From the NCBI GenBank assembly GCA_039933175.1, contig JBDTOR010000058.1, positions 1 through 13,885 of the forward strand: DNA of 13,885 nt, given 5' to 3'. Position 1 is the stretch's first letter. The number at the start of each line of letters is the position of its first letter. Below, in pieces: positions 7,010 through 13,885 of this stretch. The stretch is from Hyphomicrobium_A sp039933175. GTDB taxonomy: Bacteria > Pseudomonadota > Alphaproteobacteria > Rhizobiales > Hyphomicrobiaceae. The position numbers and the translations under genes were made by a program. The notes below the pieces were generated by a model. The model was not told the DNA's origin. It did not search any database and saw nothing but the letters and a program-made list of their open reading frames with translations.

Positions 7010-7906
7010 ATGTGCGGCATCGTCGGCCTGTTCTTAAAGGACGCCAAACTCGAGCCCAGGCTCGGTGAGCTCACGTCAACCATGCTCTCGACGATGTGCG
7101 AGCGCGGGCCGGATTCGGCGGGCTTTGCCGTCTACGGGCCGGCCCATAAGGGCAAAGCCAAGATCACCCTGCAGTCGCCCGATCCCGACCAGGGCTTCGC
7201 CGGCCTGACTGCCGCCATCTCCAAGGCGATCGGCAGTGACGTGAGCCTCGAGCGCAAGTCGACGCACGGCGTGCTCACCGTTCCGGCCGACAAGGCCGCG
7301 GCGGCGCGCGAGGCGCTGCGCACCGGGCACCCCGCGCTGCGCATCATGAGCAGCGGCGAAGCCATCGAAATCTACAAGGAGGTCGGCTACCCGACGAAGG
7401 TCGCCGATCGTTTCGATCTCACCAAGATGCAGGGCTCGCACGCCATCGGGCACACCCGCATGGCCACCGAGAGCGCCGTCACCACGATGGGCGCGCATCC
7501 GTTCTCGACCGGCCCCGACCAGTGCCTGGTGCACAACGGCTCGCTGTCGAACCATCACAACCTGCGCCGCGACCTCATTCACGACGGCATGACCTTCGAG
7601 ACGGACAACGACACCGAGGTCGCCGCCGCCTACATCACCTGGCGCATGAACCAGGGCATGAACCTCGACGAAGCTTTGAAGAAGAGCCTCGACGATCTCG
7701 ACGGCTTCTTCACGTTCGTCGTCGGCACCAAGAACGGCTTTGCCGTACTGCGCGACCCGATCGCCTGCAAGCCGGCCATCATGGCCGAGACCGATCAATA
7801 CGTCGCCTTCGGCTCCGAGTACCGCGCCCTCGCCGGCCTGCCCGGCGTCGACAAGGCGCGCGTCTGGGAGCCCGAGCCCGCAACCGTCTATTTCTGGGAG
7901 CGGTGA
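7010..7906 (+). CDS. mgsA: N-methylglutamate synthase subunit A, class II glutamine amidotransferase-like
   Basis: A 298-residue Ntn-hydrolase of the GATase_2/GlxB type. After Met removal, Cys2 (MCGIVGLF) is the nucleophile. Other family landmarks are ERGPDSAGFAVYG (31-43), HTRMATES (148-155), HNGSLSN (175-181) and the ETDNDTE segment (197-203). An insertion of about 80 residues (60-140) separates the N-terminal strands from the HTR motif, as in GlxB-type proteins. The family liberates an amide nitrogen from glutamine-like substrates. In NMG synthase it may act on gamma-glutamylmethylamide, the GmaS product, to deliver methylamine; that is inference. It opens the plus-strand mgsABC-gmaS cluster; mgsB follows after 5 bp. 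A GlxB of another pathway is less likely given gmaS and mgd. Confidence 0.9.
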   Translation: MCGIVGLFLKDAKLEPRLGELTSTMLSTMCERGPDSAGFAVYGPAHKGKAKITLQSPDPDQGFAGLTAAISKAIGSDVSLERKSTHGVLTVPADKAAAAREALRTGHPALRIMSSGEAIEIYKEVGYPTKVADRFDLTKMQGSHAIGHTRMATESAVTTMGAHPFSTGPDQCLVHNGSLSNHHNLRRDLIHDGMTFETDNDTEVAAAYITWRMNQGMNLDEALKKSLDDLDGFFTFVVGTKNGFAVLRDPIACKPAIMAETDQYVAFGSEYRALAGLPGVDKARVWEPEPATVYFWER

Positions 7907-7911
7907 TCGGC

Positions 7912-8598
7912 ATGCGAACCGTCGACCTCGCCACCACATCCTTGCGCGAGCTCAATCAGCTTTTGCATAAGCAGACGACCGGCACCAACGAGACGCAGTG
8001 GGAAGTGCTCAATCCCAAGGGGCAGCATGCCGTCGCCGTCGGCGTCGACGCTCCGCTGAACATCGAGGTGAAGGGCCCCGTCGGCTACTACTGCGCCGGC
8101 ATGAACAAGCAGGCGACCATCGTCGTGCACGGCTCGGCCGGACCCGGCGCCGCCGAGAACATGATGTCGGGCAAGGTGGTCGTCAAAGGCGACGTCAGCC
8201 AGTACGCCGGCGCCACCGGCCGCGGCGGCATGCTGGTCGTCGAGGGTAACGCGTCCTCGCGCTGCGGCATCTCGATGAAGGGCATCGACATCGTCGTCAA
8301 AGGCAACATCGGCCACATGTCGGCGTTCATGGCGCAGACCGGCAACCTCGTCGTGCTGGGAGATGCGGGCGATGCGCTCGGCGATTCCATCTACGAGGCG
8401 AAGCTGTTCGTGCGCGGCTCGGTCAAGAGCCTCGGCGCCGACTGCATCGAAAAGGAGATGCGCCCCGAGCATCTCGATACGGTTGCCGGTCTGTTGAAGA
8501 AGGCGGGCCTCAACGGCGTCACGCCGAAGGAATTCCGCCGCTACGGCTCGGCCCGCAAGCTCTACACCTTCAACATCGACAACGCGGACGCCTACTGA
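7912..8598 (+). CDS. mgsB: N-methylglutamate synthase subunit B, GltB C-terminal (GXGXG) domain-like
   Basis: A 228-residue protein homologous to the C-terminal beta-helix (GXGXG) domain of glutamate synthase, encoded here as a separate gene. The repeating GK-VVVKGDV, GG-LVVEGN, IDIVVKGNIGHMSAFM and GNLVVLGDAGDALG strands are typical of the right-handed beta-helix. The ATG at 7912 follows mgsA by 5 bp. Earlier in-frame starts would overlap most of mgsA. The stop overlaps the mgsC start by one base (TGATG), implying translational coupling. In glutamate synthase this domain links the amidotransferase and FMN domains; the same scaffolding role between MgsA and MgsC is likely. Confidence 0.9.
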   Translation: MRTVDLATTSLRELNQLLHKQTTGTNETQWEVLNPKGQHAVAVGVDAPLNIEVKGPVGYYCAGMNKQATIVVHGSAGPGAAENMMSGKVVVKGDVSQYAGATGRGGMLVVEGNASSRCGISMKGIDIVVKGNIGHMSAFMAQTGNLVVLGDAGDALGDSIYEAKLFVRGSVKSLGADCIEKEMRPEHLDTVAGLLKKAGLNGVTPKEFRRYGSARKLYTFNIDNADAY

Positions 8599-9950
8599 TG
8601 AGCTATCACAACCCGCCCACGACCCCGCGCAAGTCCGCCGTTTTCGATGACTACACGCTATCTGAAATTCGCCGCGCCGCGACGACAGGCATCTACGACA
8701 TCCGCGGCGGGGGCGCCAAGCGCAAGGTTCCCCACTTCGACGACCTGCTGTTCCTCGGCGCCTCGATGTCGCGCTACCCGCTCGAGGGCTATCGCGAGAA
8801 GTGCTCCACCGCCGTCACGCTGGGCACGCGCTACGCCAAGAAGCCGATCGAGCTGAAGATCCCCATTACCGTCGCCGGCATGAGCTTCGGCTCGCTGTCG
8901 GCGAACGCCAAGGAAGCGCTCGGCCGCGGTGCCACACTGGCCGGCACGTCGACGACGACCGGCGACGGCGGCATGACGCCCGAGGAGCGTGGACATTCAC
9001 AAATCCTCGTCTATCAGTACCTGCCCTCGCGCTATGGCATGAACCCAGACGATCTGCGCAAGGCCGATGCCATCGAGGTCGTCGTCGGCCAGGGCGCCAA
9101 GCCCGGCGGCGGCGGCATGCTGCTCGGCCAGAAGATTTCCGACCGCGTCGCTGAGATGCGCACGCTGCCCAAGGGCATCGACCAGCGCTCGGCCTGCCGC
9201 CATCCCGATTGGACCGGCCCCGACGATCTCGAAATCAAGATCATCGAGCTGCGCGAGATCACCGACTGGGAGAAGCCGATCTACATCAAGATCGGTGGCG
9301 CCCGCCCCTACTACGACGTCGCCCTCGCCGTGAAGGCCGGCGCCGATGTCGTCGTCGTCGACGGCATGCAGGGCGGCACCGCGGCGACACAGGAAGTGTT
9401 CATCGAGCACGTCGGCCAGCCGACGCTCGCCTGCATTCGCCCCGCCGTTCAGGCACTGCAGGATCTCGGCATGCACCGCAAGGTGCAGCTCATCGTCTCC
9501 GGCGGCATCCGCAACGGCGCCGACGTGGCGAAGGCACTGGCACTCGGTGCCGACGCAGTGTCGATCGGCTCGGCCGCGCTCGTCGCCCTCGGCGACAACG
9601 ATCCAATGCTGGAAGCCGAATATCAGGCGCTCGGCACCACCGCCGGAGCCTACGACGACTGGCACGAGGGCCGCGACCCCGCCGGCATCACCACGCAGGA
9701 TCCGCAGCTGTCGAGCCGCCTCGATCCGGTGCTCGCCGGCCGCCGCCTCGCCAACTACCTGAAGGTTATGACGCTCGAGGCGCAGACCATCGCGCGCGCC
9801 TGCGGGCACAATCACGTCCACAATCTCGAACCCGAGGATCTGTGTGCCCTCACCATCGAGGCGGCCGCTATGGCGCGCGTTCCTCTCGCGGGTACGAGCT
9901 GGATTCCCGGGTGGGAAAACCAGCGCTCCTCACGGGACAGCAGCAAGTAA
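8598..9950 (+). CDS. mgsC: N-methylglutamate synthase subunit C, FMN-binding glutamate synthase-like
   Basis: A 450-residue protein of the glutamate synthase FMN-domain family, a TIM barrel. Recognisable parts are GMSFGSLSANAKEALGRGA (94-112), TTGDGGMTPEER (120-131), GQGAKPGGGGMLLGQKI (164-180), KIGG and VVVVDGMQGGTAATQE (251-266), and SGGIRNGADVAKALALGADA (301-320). These are the FMN- and 2-iminoglutarate-binding regions of GltB. After GSAALVALG (324-332), where glutamate synthases carry the three 3Fe-4S cysteines, there are none. The segment reads DPAGITTQD (360-368) where GltB-type proteins read CPVGxxTQ. With MgsA and MgsB it should form N-methylglutamate from glutamate and a methylamine unit, releasing ammonia. 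It couples to mgsB by a 1-bp overlap. Confidence 0.92.
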   Translation: MSYHNPPTTPRKSAVFDDYTLSEIRRAATTGIYDIRGGGAKRKVPHFDDLLFLGASMSRYPLEGYREKCSTAVTLGTRYAKKPIELKIPITVAGMSFGSLSANAKEALGRGATLAGTSTTTGDGGMTPEERGHSQILVYQYLPSRYGMNPDDLRKADAIEVVVGQGAKPGGGGMLLGQKISDRVAEMRTLPKGIDQRSACRHPDWTGPDDLEIKIIELREITDWEKPIYIKIGGARPYYDVALAVKAGADVVVVDGMQGGTAATQEVFIEHVGQPTLACIRPAVQALQDLGMHRKVQLIVSGGIRNGADVAKALALGADAVSIGSAALVALGDNDPMLEAEYQALGTTAGAYDDWHEGRDPAGITTQDPQLSSRLDPVLAGRRLANYLKVMTLEAQTIARACGHNHVHNLEPEDLCALTIEAAAMARVPLAGTSWIPGWENQRSSRDSSK

Positions 9951-9984
9951 CCGAGCAACCACAGCTAAAGGCCGGGAACCCTCG

Positions 9985-11292
9985 ATGACCCAAGATCTGG
10001 CAAGCGTCGCGAAAGAGCGGGGCATTCGCTACTTCATGATTTCCTACACCGACCTGTTCGGTGGGCAGCGGGCCAAGCTGGTTCCGGCCGCGGCGATCGC
10101 CGACATGCAGAAGGACGGCGCCGGGTTCGCGGGCTTCGCCACGTATCTCGACATGACGCCGGCACATCCCGATCTGTTCGGCATGCCCGATCCGGAGGCG
10201 CTCATCCAGCTGCCGTGGAAAAAGGAAGTTGCCTGGGTCGCCGCCGATTGCGTCATGGAGGACAAGCAGGTCGCGCAAGCCCCGCGCGTCGTCCTCAAGA
10301 ACGTCATGAAGCGCGCCAAGGATCAGGGTCTCTACGTCAAGACCGGCGTCGAGTGCGAATACTTCCTCACCTGCCCGGACGGCTCGGCCATCTCCGACCC
10401 CAAGGATAACGCTGCCAAGCCCTGCTACGACCAGCAGGCCCTGATGCGCCGCTACGATGTCATCAGCGAGATTTGCGACTACATGCTGGAGCTGGGCTGG
10501 GGCCCGTACCAGAACGACCACGAGGACGCCAACGGCCAGTTCGAAATGAACTGGAACTTCGACGACGCGCTGGTCACCGCCGACCGGCACTCGTTCTTCA
10601 AGTTCATGACCAAGTCGATCGCCGAGAAGCATGGCCTGCGCGCCACGTTCATGCCCAAGCCCTTCCCCGGCCTCACCGGCAACGGCTGCCACGTCCACAT
10701 CTCGGTGTGGGACAAGGCCGGCACCACCAACGCCTTCCTCGACAACACCGACGAGATGGGCCTGTCGCAGCAGGGCTACAACTTCCTCGGCGGCATCATG
10801 CGCCATGCCGAGGGGCTGGCCGCCATCACCAATCCGACGGTGAACTCCTACAAGCGCATCAACGCCCCGCGCACGCTGTCGGGCGCCACCTGGTCGCCGA
10901 ACACCGTCACGTGGACCGGCAACAACCGCACGCACATGGTGCGCGTCCCCGGCAAGGGCCGCTTCGAGCTGCGGCTGCCGGACGGCGCCGTGAACCCATA
11001 TCTGTTGCAGGCTGCGGTGATTGCCGCCGGTCTCGACGGCATCGCCCGCAAGGCGCATCCGGGGCGCCGCTACGACATCGACATGTACCAACTCGGGCAC
11101 ACGGTGACCGACGCGCCGAAGCTGCCGCTCAACCTGCTCGATGCGCTGCGCAACTTCGACAAGGATACCGAGCTGAAGGAAGCGCTCGGCAACGAGTTCT
11201 CCGCCGCCTATCTGAAGCTGAAGCACAACGAGTGGAATGCGTATGCGTCCCACTTCACGCAGTGGGAGCTCGACAACACCCTCGACGTCTAG
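9985..11292 (+). CDS. gmaS: Gamma-glutamylmethylamide synthetase (GlnA-III-type)
   Basis: A 435-residue member of the type III glutamine synthetase-like ligases, about the usual length for GmaS. It condenses L-glutamate and methylamine with ATP to form gamma-glutamylmethylamide in the cytoplasm. Visible glutamine synthetase landmarks include VECEYFL (122-128, metal/substrate Glu), HEDANGQFEMNW (179-190), KPFPGLTGNGCHVHIS (225-240, the ATP/metal His loop) and RFELRLPDGAVNPYL (326-340). The ATG at 9985 lies 34 bp after mgsC, behind a GCCGGGAA ribosome-site-like stretch. Earlier in-frame starts lie within mgsC. Ordinary glutamine synthetase is unlikely because of the GmaS-like N-terminus (RYFMISYTDLFGGQRAKLVP) and the mgs/mgd context. 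It ends 8 bp before a palindromic repeat. Confidence 0.93.
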   Translation: MTQDLASVAKERGIRYFMISYTDLFGGQRAKLVPAAAIADMQKDGAGFAGFATYLDMTPAHPDLFGMPDPEALIQLPWKKEVAWVAADCVMEDKQVAQAPRVVLKNVMKRAKDQGLYVKTGVECEYFLTCPDGSAISDPKDNAAKPCYDQQALMRRYDVISEICDYMLELGWGPYQNDHEDANGQFEMNWNFDDALVTADRHSFFKFMTKSIAEKHGLRATFMPKPFPGLTGNGCHVHISVWDKAGTTNAFLDNTDEMGLSQQGYNFLGGIMRHAEGLAAITNPTVNSYKRINAPRTLSGATWSPNTVTWTGNNRTHMVRVPGKGRFELRLPDGAVNPYLLQAAVIAAGLDGIARKAHPGRRYDIDMYQLGHTVTDAPKLPLNLLDALRNFDKDTELKEALGNEFSAAYLKLKHNEWNAYASHFTQWELDNTLDV

Positions 11293-11300
11293 TGCGATTC

Positions 11301-11357
11301 ACCTCTCCCGGCGGGAGAGGTCGACACGCATGCGCAGCATAAGCGGCGGGTGAGGGG
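11301..11357 (+). repeat. Palindromic dispersed-repeat copy 1, downstream of gmaS
   Basis: The unit begins with ACCTCTCCC, a 3-base GGC loop and GGGAGAGGT (11301-11321), a perfect 9-bp stem. It ends with GGGTGAGGGG (11348-11357). The same architecture recurs in reverse at 11401-11458. From general knowledge, similar CCTCTCCC/GGGTGAGGGG palindromic elements are scattered between genes in many Hyphomicrobiales genomes. Lying 8 bp after the gmaS stop, it could also work as a transcript-end structure. Confidence 0.75.
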
Positions 11358-11400
11358 TTACGACCGATCAGAACAGTCACCAGGCTTGAGTACCGAACAT

Positions 11401-11458
11401 CCCCTCACCCGGCTGTCGCGCTTTGCGCGTCCAGCCGACCTCTCCCCTTGGGAGAGGT
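11401..11458 (-). repeat. Palindromic dispersed-repeat copy 2, inverted relative to copy 1
   Basis: It starts CCCCTCACCC (11401-11410) and ends ACCTCTCCC, a CTT loop and GGGAGAGGT (11438-11458). The interior has a nested stem: GGCTG (11411-11415) with CAGCC (11432-11436), enclosing CGCGC-TTT-GCGCG (11417-11429). It is the reverse-complement arrangement of copy 1, with the same 9-bp stem and a different 3-base loop. Together the pair can form a large cruciform or long hairpin between the convergent gmaS and response-regulator genes. Confidence 0.75.
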
Positions 11459-11632
11459 TGTGGCGGCGTCTATGCCGATGGGATGGCGTCAAAAAAGAAG
11501 GCGGGGGACGCCGTGTGCTAGGCACCCGACGTCCCTCCGCAAGTGCGCGGCACGCAAAAATTAGCGGCACGTTCAGCACTGCGGCTAGGGCAGAATTCCC
11601 GGTCGATTGGAATAATTTTCCGGCGCCGGCGC
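11459..11632. other. Gene-free remainder between the repeats and the response regulator
   Basis: No gene is supported here. Next to the regulator stop lies GGCGCCGGCGCC (11621-11632), a GC-rich self-complementary sequence. Read on the minus strand it is followed by an AT-rich stretch (GGAAAATTATT). It could be a weak terminator for the regulator operon, but there is no clear T-run. Nothing else recognisable is present. Confidence 0.4.
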
Positions 11633-12244
11633 CTATTTCATCTCCATGGAGACGCGGATCAAATCCGCCGTGCGCTCCACGCCGAGCTTGCTCTTGATGA
11701 TGCTGCAGGTGTTGGCCACCGTCTTGTAGGCGACGCCGATCGCCTGGGCGATCTCGGTCAGGCTGTTGCCCTCGCCCAGGAGCCGCAAAATCTCGATCTC
11801 GCGCATGGTCAGCTGCTGCAGCGGATCCTCGGCCGACAGCTGGGTGAAGGCCAGCTCGCCGGCAATCTCACGCTCGACGTAGCGACCGCCCTCGGCCACC
11901 TTCTTGACCGCCGTAATGAGCTCGTCGGCGCCGGCGCTCTTGCTGACGTATCCGCGGGCGCCGAGGCGCAGCGCGCGGGCGGCATAGATCGGCTCGGCGT
12001 GCATGCTGAACACCACGACGCGCAGCTTCTCGTCCTCGGCCAGCAGGCGCCGCAGCAGCTCGAGCCCGCCGATGCCGGTGAGGTTGAGATCGAGCAGCAC
12101 CAGCTCCGGGCGGATGTCGCGGAACATCTGCAGCGCCTCTTCGCCGGTCGAAGCTTCGTACAGCTCAGCGCCGGCGATGCCGGAAAGGAGGCGGCGGACA
12201 CCCTCCCGAACAACGATATGGTCGTCCACCAAAAGGATCTTCAT
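11633..12244 (-). CDS. NarL/FixJ-family response regulator
   Basis: A 203-residue two-domain response regulator. The receiver domain (1 to about 120) has the acidic pocket Asp7-Asp8, phosphoacceptor Asp52 (LVLLDLNLTG), Ser80 and Lys102 (GYVSKSAG). A LuxR-type helix-turn-helix lies at about 140-197 (LTMREIEILRLLGEGNSLTE, then IAQAIGVAYKTVANTCSIIK). It is expected to bind DNA as a dimer once phosphorylated by the adjacent kinase, whose stop it overlaps by 4 bp. Context and type recall the C1 regulators MoxX and FlhR of methylotrophic alphaproteobacteria, so control of the neighbouring methylamine genes is plausible. Its target cannot be read from sequence. It converges on gmaS. Confidence 0.9.
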   Translation of the reverse strand: MKILLVDDHIVVREGVRRLLSGIAGAELYEASTGEEALQMFRDIRPELVLLDLNLTGIGGLELLRRLLAEDEKLRVVVFSMHAEPIYAARALRLGARGYVSKSAGADELITAVKKVAEGGRYVEREIAGELAFTQLSAEDPLQQLTMREIEILRLLGEGNSLTEIAQAIGVAYKTVANTCSIIKSKLGVERTADLIRVSMEMK

Positions 12245-13608
12245 TGCAGCGTTGCCTCGTGCGGTTGTTGGGTACGCGCTGGCGCGGTTGAGCTTGGCGC
12301 CGGAAGGTGCGCCGAAACGATGACACCAGCGCCGTCGCGCCGGTTGGCGATATCGAGGGAGCCGCCAAGGGTCGCGACACGCTCCTGCATGCCGACAATG
12401 CCGAACCCTCCGGTGCGGCCGGAGGATTTCAATCCGCCGCCGTCGTCGGTGACGCGGATGTCGATCGAACGGTCACCGTTAGCCTGCACCTCGATGGTGA
12501 CTAGCGACGGGCTGCCATGCCGGACAGCATTGCTGAGACTTTCCTGCACGATGCGATAGATGGTGCCGTCGATCAGCTCGCCGAAGCTCTCCTCCGGCAC
12601 GTCGACGCGGAAGTTGAGCTTGGGGCGGTGCGATCGCCAGAAGGTCACGAGATTGTCGATGGCATGGGCGAGGCCGACGTCGAGCAGCGTGGCCGAGCGC
12701 AGACGGCCGAGGATGTCGCGCACATGCCGCTGCATGCGCCCAATGGCCTCGCGGATGATGCCGACGCGATGCGGGATGTCGTCGTATTCGCCGGCCTTCG
12801 CGAGCTGCTCGATGGCCACGGCGTCGACGTCGGCGGCAAACAGCAGCGGACCGATCTCATCGTGCAGATCGCGCGCGAGGTCGGCGCGTTCCTCGTCCTG
12901 CACCGAGGTGAGCTGTAACTGCAGGCGCTTGTTCTGCGCCTCCGAGCCGGCCAGCCGCTCAACCATCTGGTTGAACCCGTGATAGATGCGCACGAGCTCG
13001 AGCGGCCCGCGCTCGTTGACGCGCTCGCCGTAGTCGCCGTCACCGACGCGGGCAAACGCCGTGGTGAGATTCTGCAGCGGCCGAATGGTGCTGGCGAGAG
13101 TCCAATAGACGAAGGCTAGAACCAGCGCGCAGAAGATCGTCAGCACGCTCAACGTCAGCCACACGTCGCCCCAGACCTCGGCGACCTCGTTGCGCGGGTC
13201 GGACTGCAGCACGACCGTGCCGTACTTGTCGAAGATCGCCGGCAGATCCATCTCCACCTTCTTGGGCGGTGCGGCGAGGAGATTGACGAACCAACCCGGC
13301 GCCTGATCGTCCGAGCGGGCGACCTTCGACTCCAGGATGACCTTGCCGTCCGCTGCGACCAGCGTGGCCCGCAAGTGGCGGTCGCCTTCGAAGTCGGCTA
13401 CCAGCAAGCCTAGGCGGCGGGCCGGATCGGTCGCCTCCTCCCAGTCGTCGACGGCGTTGCGCGCAATGCGGCTGCCGACGGCCATGGCGGCCTGCATCTC
13501 GGTCTCGATCTTGGCGACGGCATGCCAATAGGTGAACGCGCCGCCGGCGAGCAGGCTCAGCAGCAGCGTGGCAAGGATCGAAACAAGCAGGCGATTGCGC
13601 AACGACAA
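12241..13608 (-). CDS. Membrane sensor histidine kinase, HisKA_3 (NarX/UhpB-type)
   Basis: A 455-residue sensor kinase. Span 1 is at about 7-27 and span 2 at about 150-172, flanking a periplasmic sensor region of about 120 residues with no recognised ligand domain. A HAMP-like linker follows (IRPLQNLTTAFARVGDGDY, about 175-225). The H-box is DEERADLARDLHDEIGPLL with phosphorylated His249. The catalytic ATPase domain shows QESLSNAVRHG (N-box, Asn360), VTDDGGG (G1, 387-392 region) and GFGIVGMQERV (G2, 401-411). The start is TTG at 13608, preceded by TGAGGTA as ribosome site. No upstream in-frame ATG is seen before the promoter. It pairs with the overlapping regulator gene and resembles MoxY/FlhS-type kinases. 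The signal is unknown. Confidence 0.9.
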   Translation of the reverse strand: MSLRNRLLVSILATLLLSLLAGGAFTYWHAVAKIETEMQAAMAVGSRIARNAVDDWEEATDPARRLGLLVADFEGDRHLRATLVAADGKVILESKVARSDDQAPGWFVNLLAAPPKKVEMDLPAIFDKYGTVVLQSDPRNEVAEVWGDVWLTLSVLTIFCALVLAFVYWTLASTIRPLQNLTTAFARVGDGDYGERVNERGPLELVRIYHGFNQMVERLAGSEAQNKRLQLQLTSVQDEERADLARDLHDEIGPLLFAADVDAVAIEQLAKAGEYDDIPHRVGIIREAIGRMQRHVRDILGRLRSATLLDVGLAHAIDNLVTFWRSHRPKLNFRVDVPEESFGELIDGTIYRIVQESLSNAVRHGSPSLVTIEVQANGDRSIDIRVTDDGGGLKSSGRTGGFGIVGMQERVATLGGSLDIANRRDGAGVIVSAHLPAPSSTAPARTQQPHEATLQ

Positions 13609-13631
13609 GCGGAATACCTCAGGTAGTCGAA

Positions 13632-13647
13632 CTGGAACATTATAACA
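13632..13647 (-). promoter_or_regulatory. Extended -10 promoter for the kinase-regulator operon
   Basis: On the minus strand the sequence reads TGTTATAAT, a consensus extended -10 (TGn plus TATAAT at 13644-13639). No convincing -35 lies 16-18 bp upstream, as is common for extended -10 promoters. The predicted start of transcription near 13632 leaves about 24 bases before the TTG start codon of the kinase. Confidence 0.6.
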
Positions 13648-13778
13648 GTGGCTGGCCGCCGCCTAGTGTAGGTGGGCAAAACCTTACCATTAACCGGCAG
13701 TTGCCCGGCACGGCGACCGTTGTAGAGGCGCCGCCGCAGTGCTAGGCGGGCGCTCCACGACCTCAAGCGGGGCCCACC

Positions 13779-13885
13779 GTGACGAACAACTCTGGTCGCA
13801 GCGTCGCCGTGGTCGGGGGCGGCCCCGCCGGCCTGATGGCGGCAGAGGTGCTGGCCGCCGGAGGCGCCCAGGTAACGGTCTACGA
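13779..13885 (+). CDS. NAD(P)/FAD-dependent oxidoreductase, N-terminal fragment
   Basis: The first 35 codons of a gene that runs off the right edge. From a GTG at 13779 the protein begins with a short polar leader, followed by SVAVVGGGPAGLMAAEVLAA. This is a classic Rossmann GxGxxG dinucleotide-binding motif at the N-terminus. The GPAGLMAAE run recalls the HI0933/TIGR03862-like flavoproteins, but the fragment is too short to be sure. A GCGGGG stretch at 13767-13772 is a possible ribosome site. The gene is divergent from the kinase across 170 bp. Its link to methylamine use is unknown. Confidence 0.7.
   Translation, partial: MTNNSGRSVAVVGGGPAGLMAAEVLAAGGAQVTVY

Noticed and set aside
9868..11253. 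A 461-codon minus-strand open frame opposite gmaS
   Set aside because: The plus strand carries a full glutamine synthetase-like protein with all landmarks. The antisense product has a compositionally biased sequence and no recognisable domain.
7010..11292. Reading the plus-strand genes as glutamate synthase plus glutamine synthetase for ammonia assimilation
   Set aside because: Glutamate synthase would be a fused large subunit with Fe-S cysteines and a small NADPH subunit. Here the domains are three separate genes without the cluster motif, followed by a GmaS-type ligase.
13674..13706. GGGCAA and TTGCCC dyad between the kinase and flavoprotein genes
   Set aside because: Only 6-bp arms separated by 21 bases in GC-rich DNA; this is expected by chance and has no further support.

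Overview
The window is high-GC DNA with long ORFs and strong third-position GC bias. It looks like the chromosome of an alphaproteobacterium, probably a methylotrophic or methylamine-using member of the Hyphomicrobiales. This placement rests on composition, gene content and the dispersed palindromic repeats. No marker gene that fixes taxonomy is present.

The core is an almost complete N-methylglutamate (NMG) pathway for monomethylamine, split into two transcription units. On the minus strand (about 3313 to 1, running off the left edge) lie mgdA, mgdB and mgdC, encoding the SoxB-, SoxD- and SoxA-like subunits of NMG dehydrogenase. The SoxG-like mgdD should follow outside the window. On the plus strand (7010-11292) lie mgsA, mgsB, mgsC (NMG synthase) and gmaS (gamma-glutamylmethylamide synthetase). 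GmaS condenses glutamate and methylamine using ATP. MgsABC moves the methylamine unit onto glutamate to give NMG. MgdABCD oxidises NMG back to glutamate and passes a C1 unit to tetrahydrofolate.

Between these two blocks, divergent from mgdA, lies a tightly packed four-gene membrane module (3584-5855): three small membrane proteins that I do not recognise, followed by an APC-family permease of the ethanolamine-permease type. This looks like a dedicated, possibly multi-component, uptake system for methylamine or a related amine, and it is the most novel-looking part of the window. Two more unrecognised genes follow (5974-6950): an N-terminally anchored protein and a small membrane protein, overlapping by 4 bp.

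To the right of gmaS, 340 bp without genes carries two inverted copies of a palindromic repeat. Beyond it, facing gmaS, is a minus-strand two-component system: a NarL/LuxR-type response regulator and a HisKA_3 histidine kinase, resembling C1 regulators of the MoxYX/FlhSR kind. The start of a Rossmann-fold flavoprotein gene (13779 onward) runs off the right edge.

Two features separate these proteins from the sarcosine oxidase and glutamate synthase families they resemble. MgdB keeps only two of the four zinc ligands of sarcosine oxidase delta subunits. MgsC lacks the 3Fe-4S cysteine motif of glutamate synthase. Regulatory candidates include a perfect 12-bp palindrome inside the spacer of the putative mgsA promoter, dyads in the mgdA/transporter divergent region, and an extended -10 promoter before the kinase.
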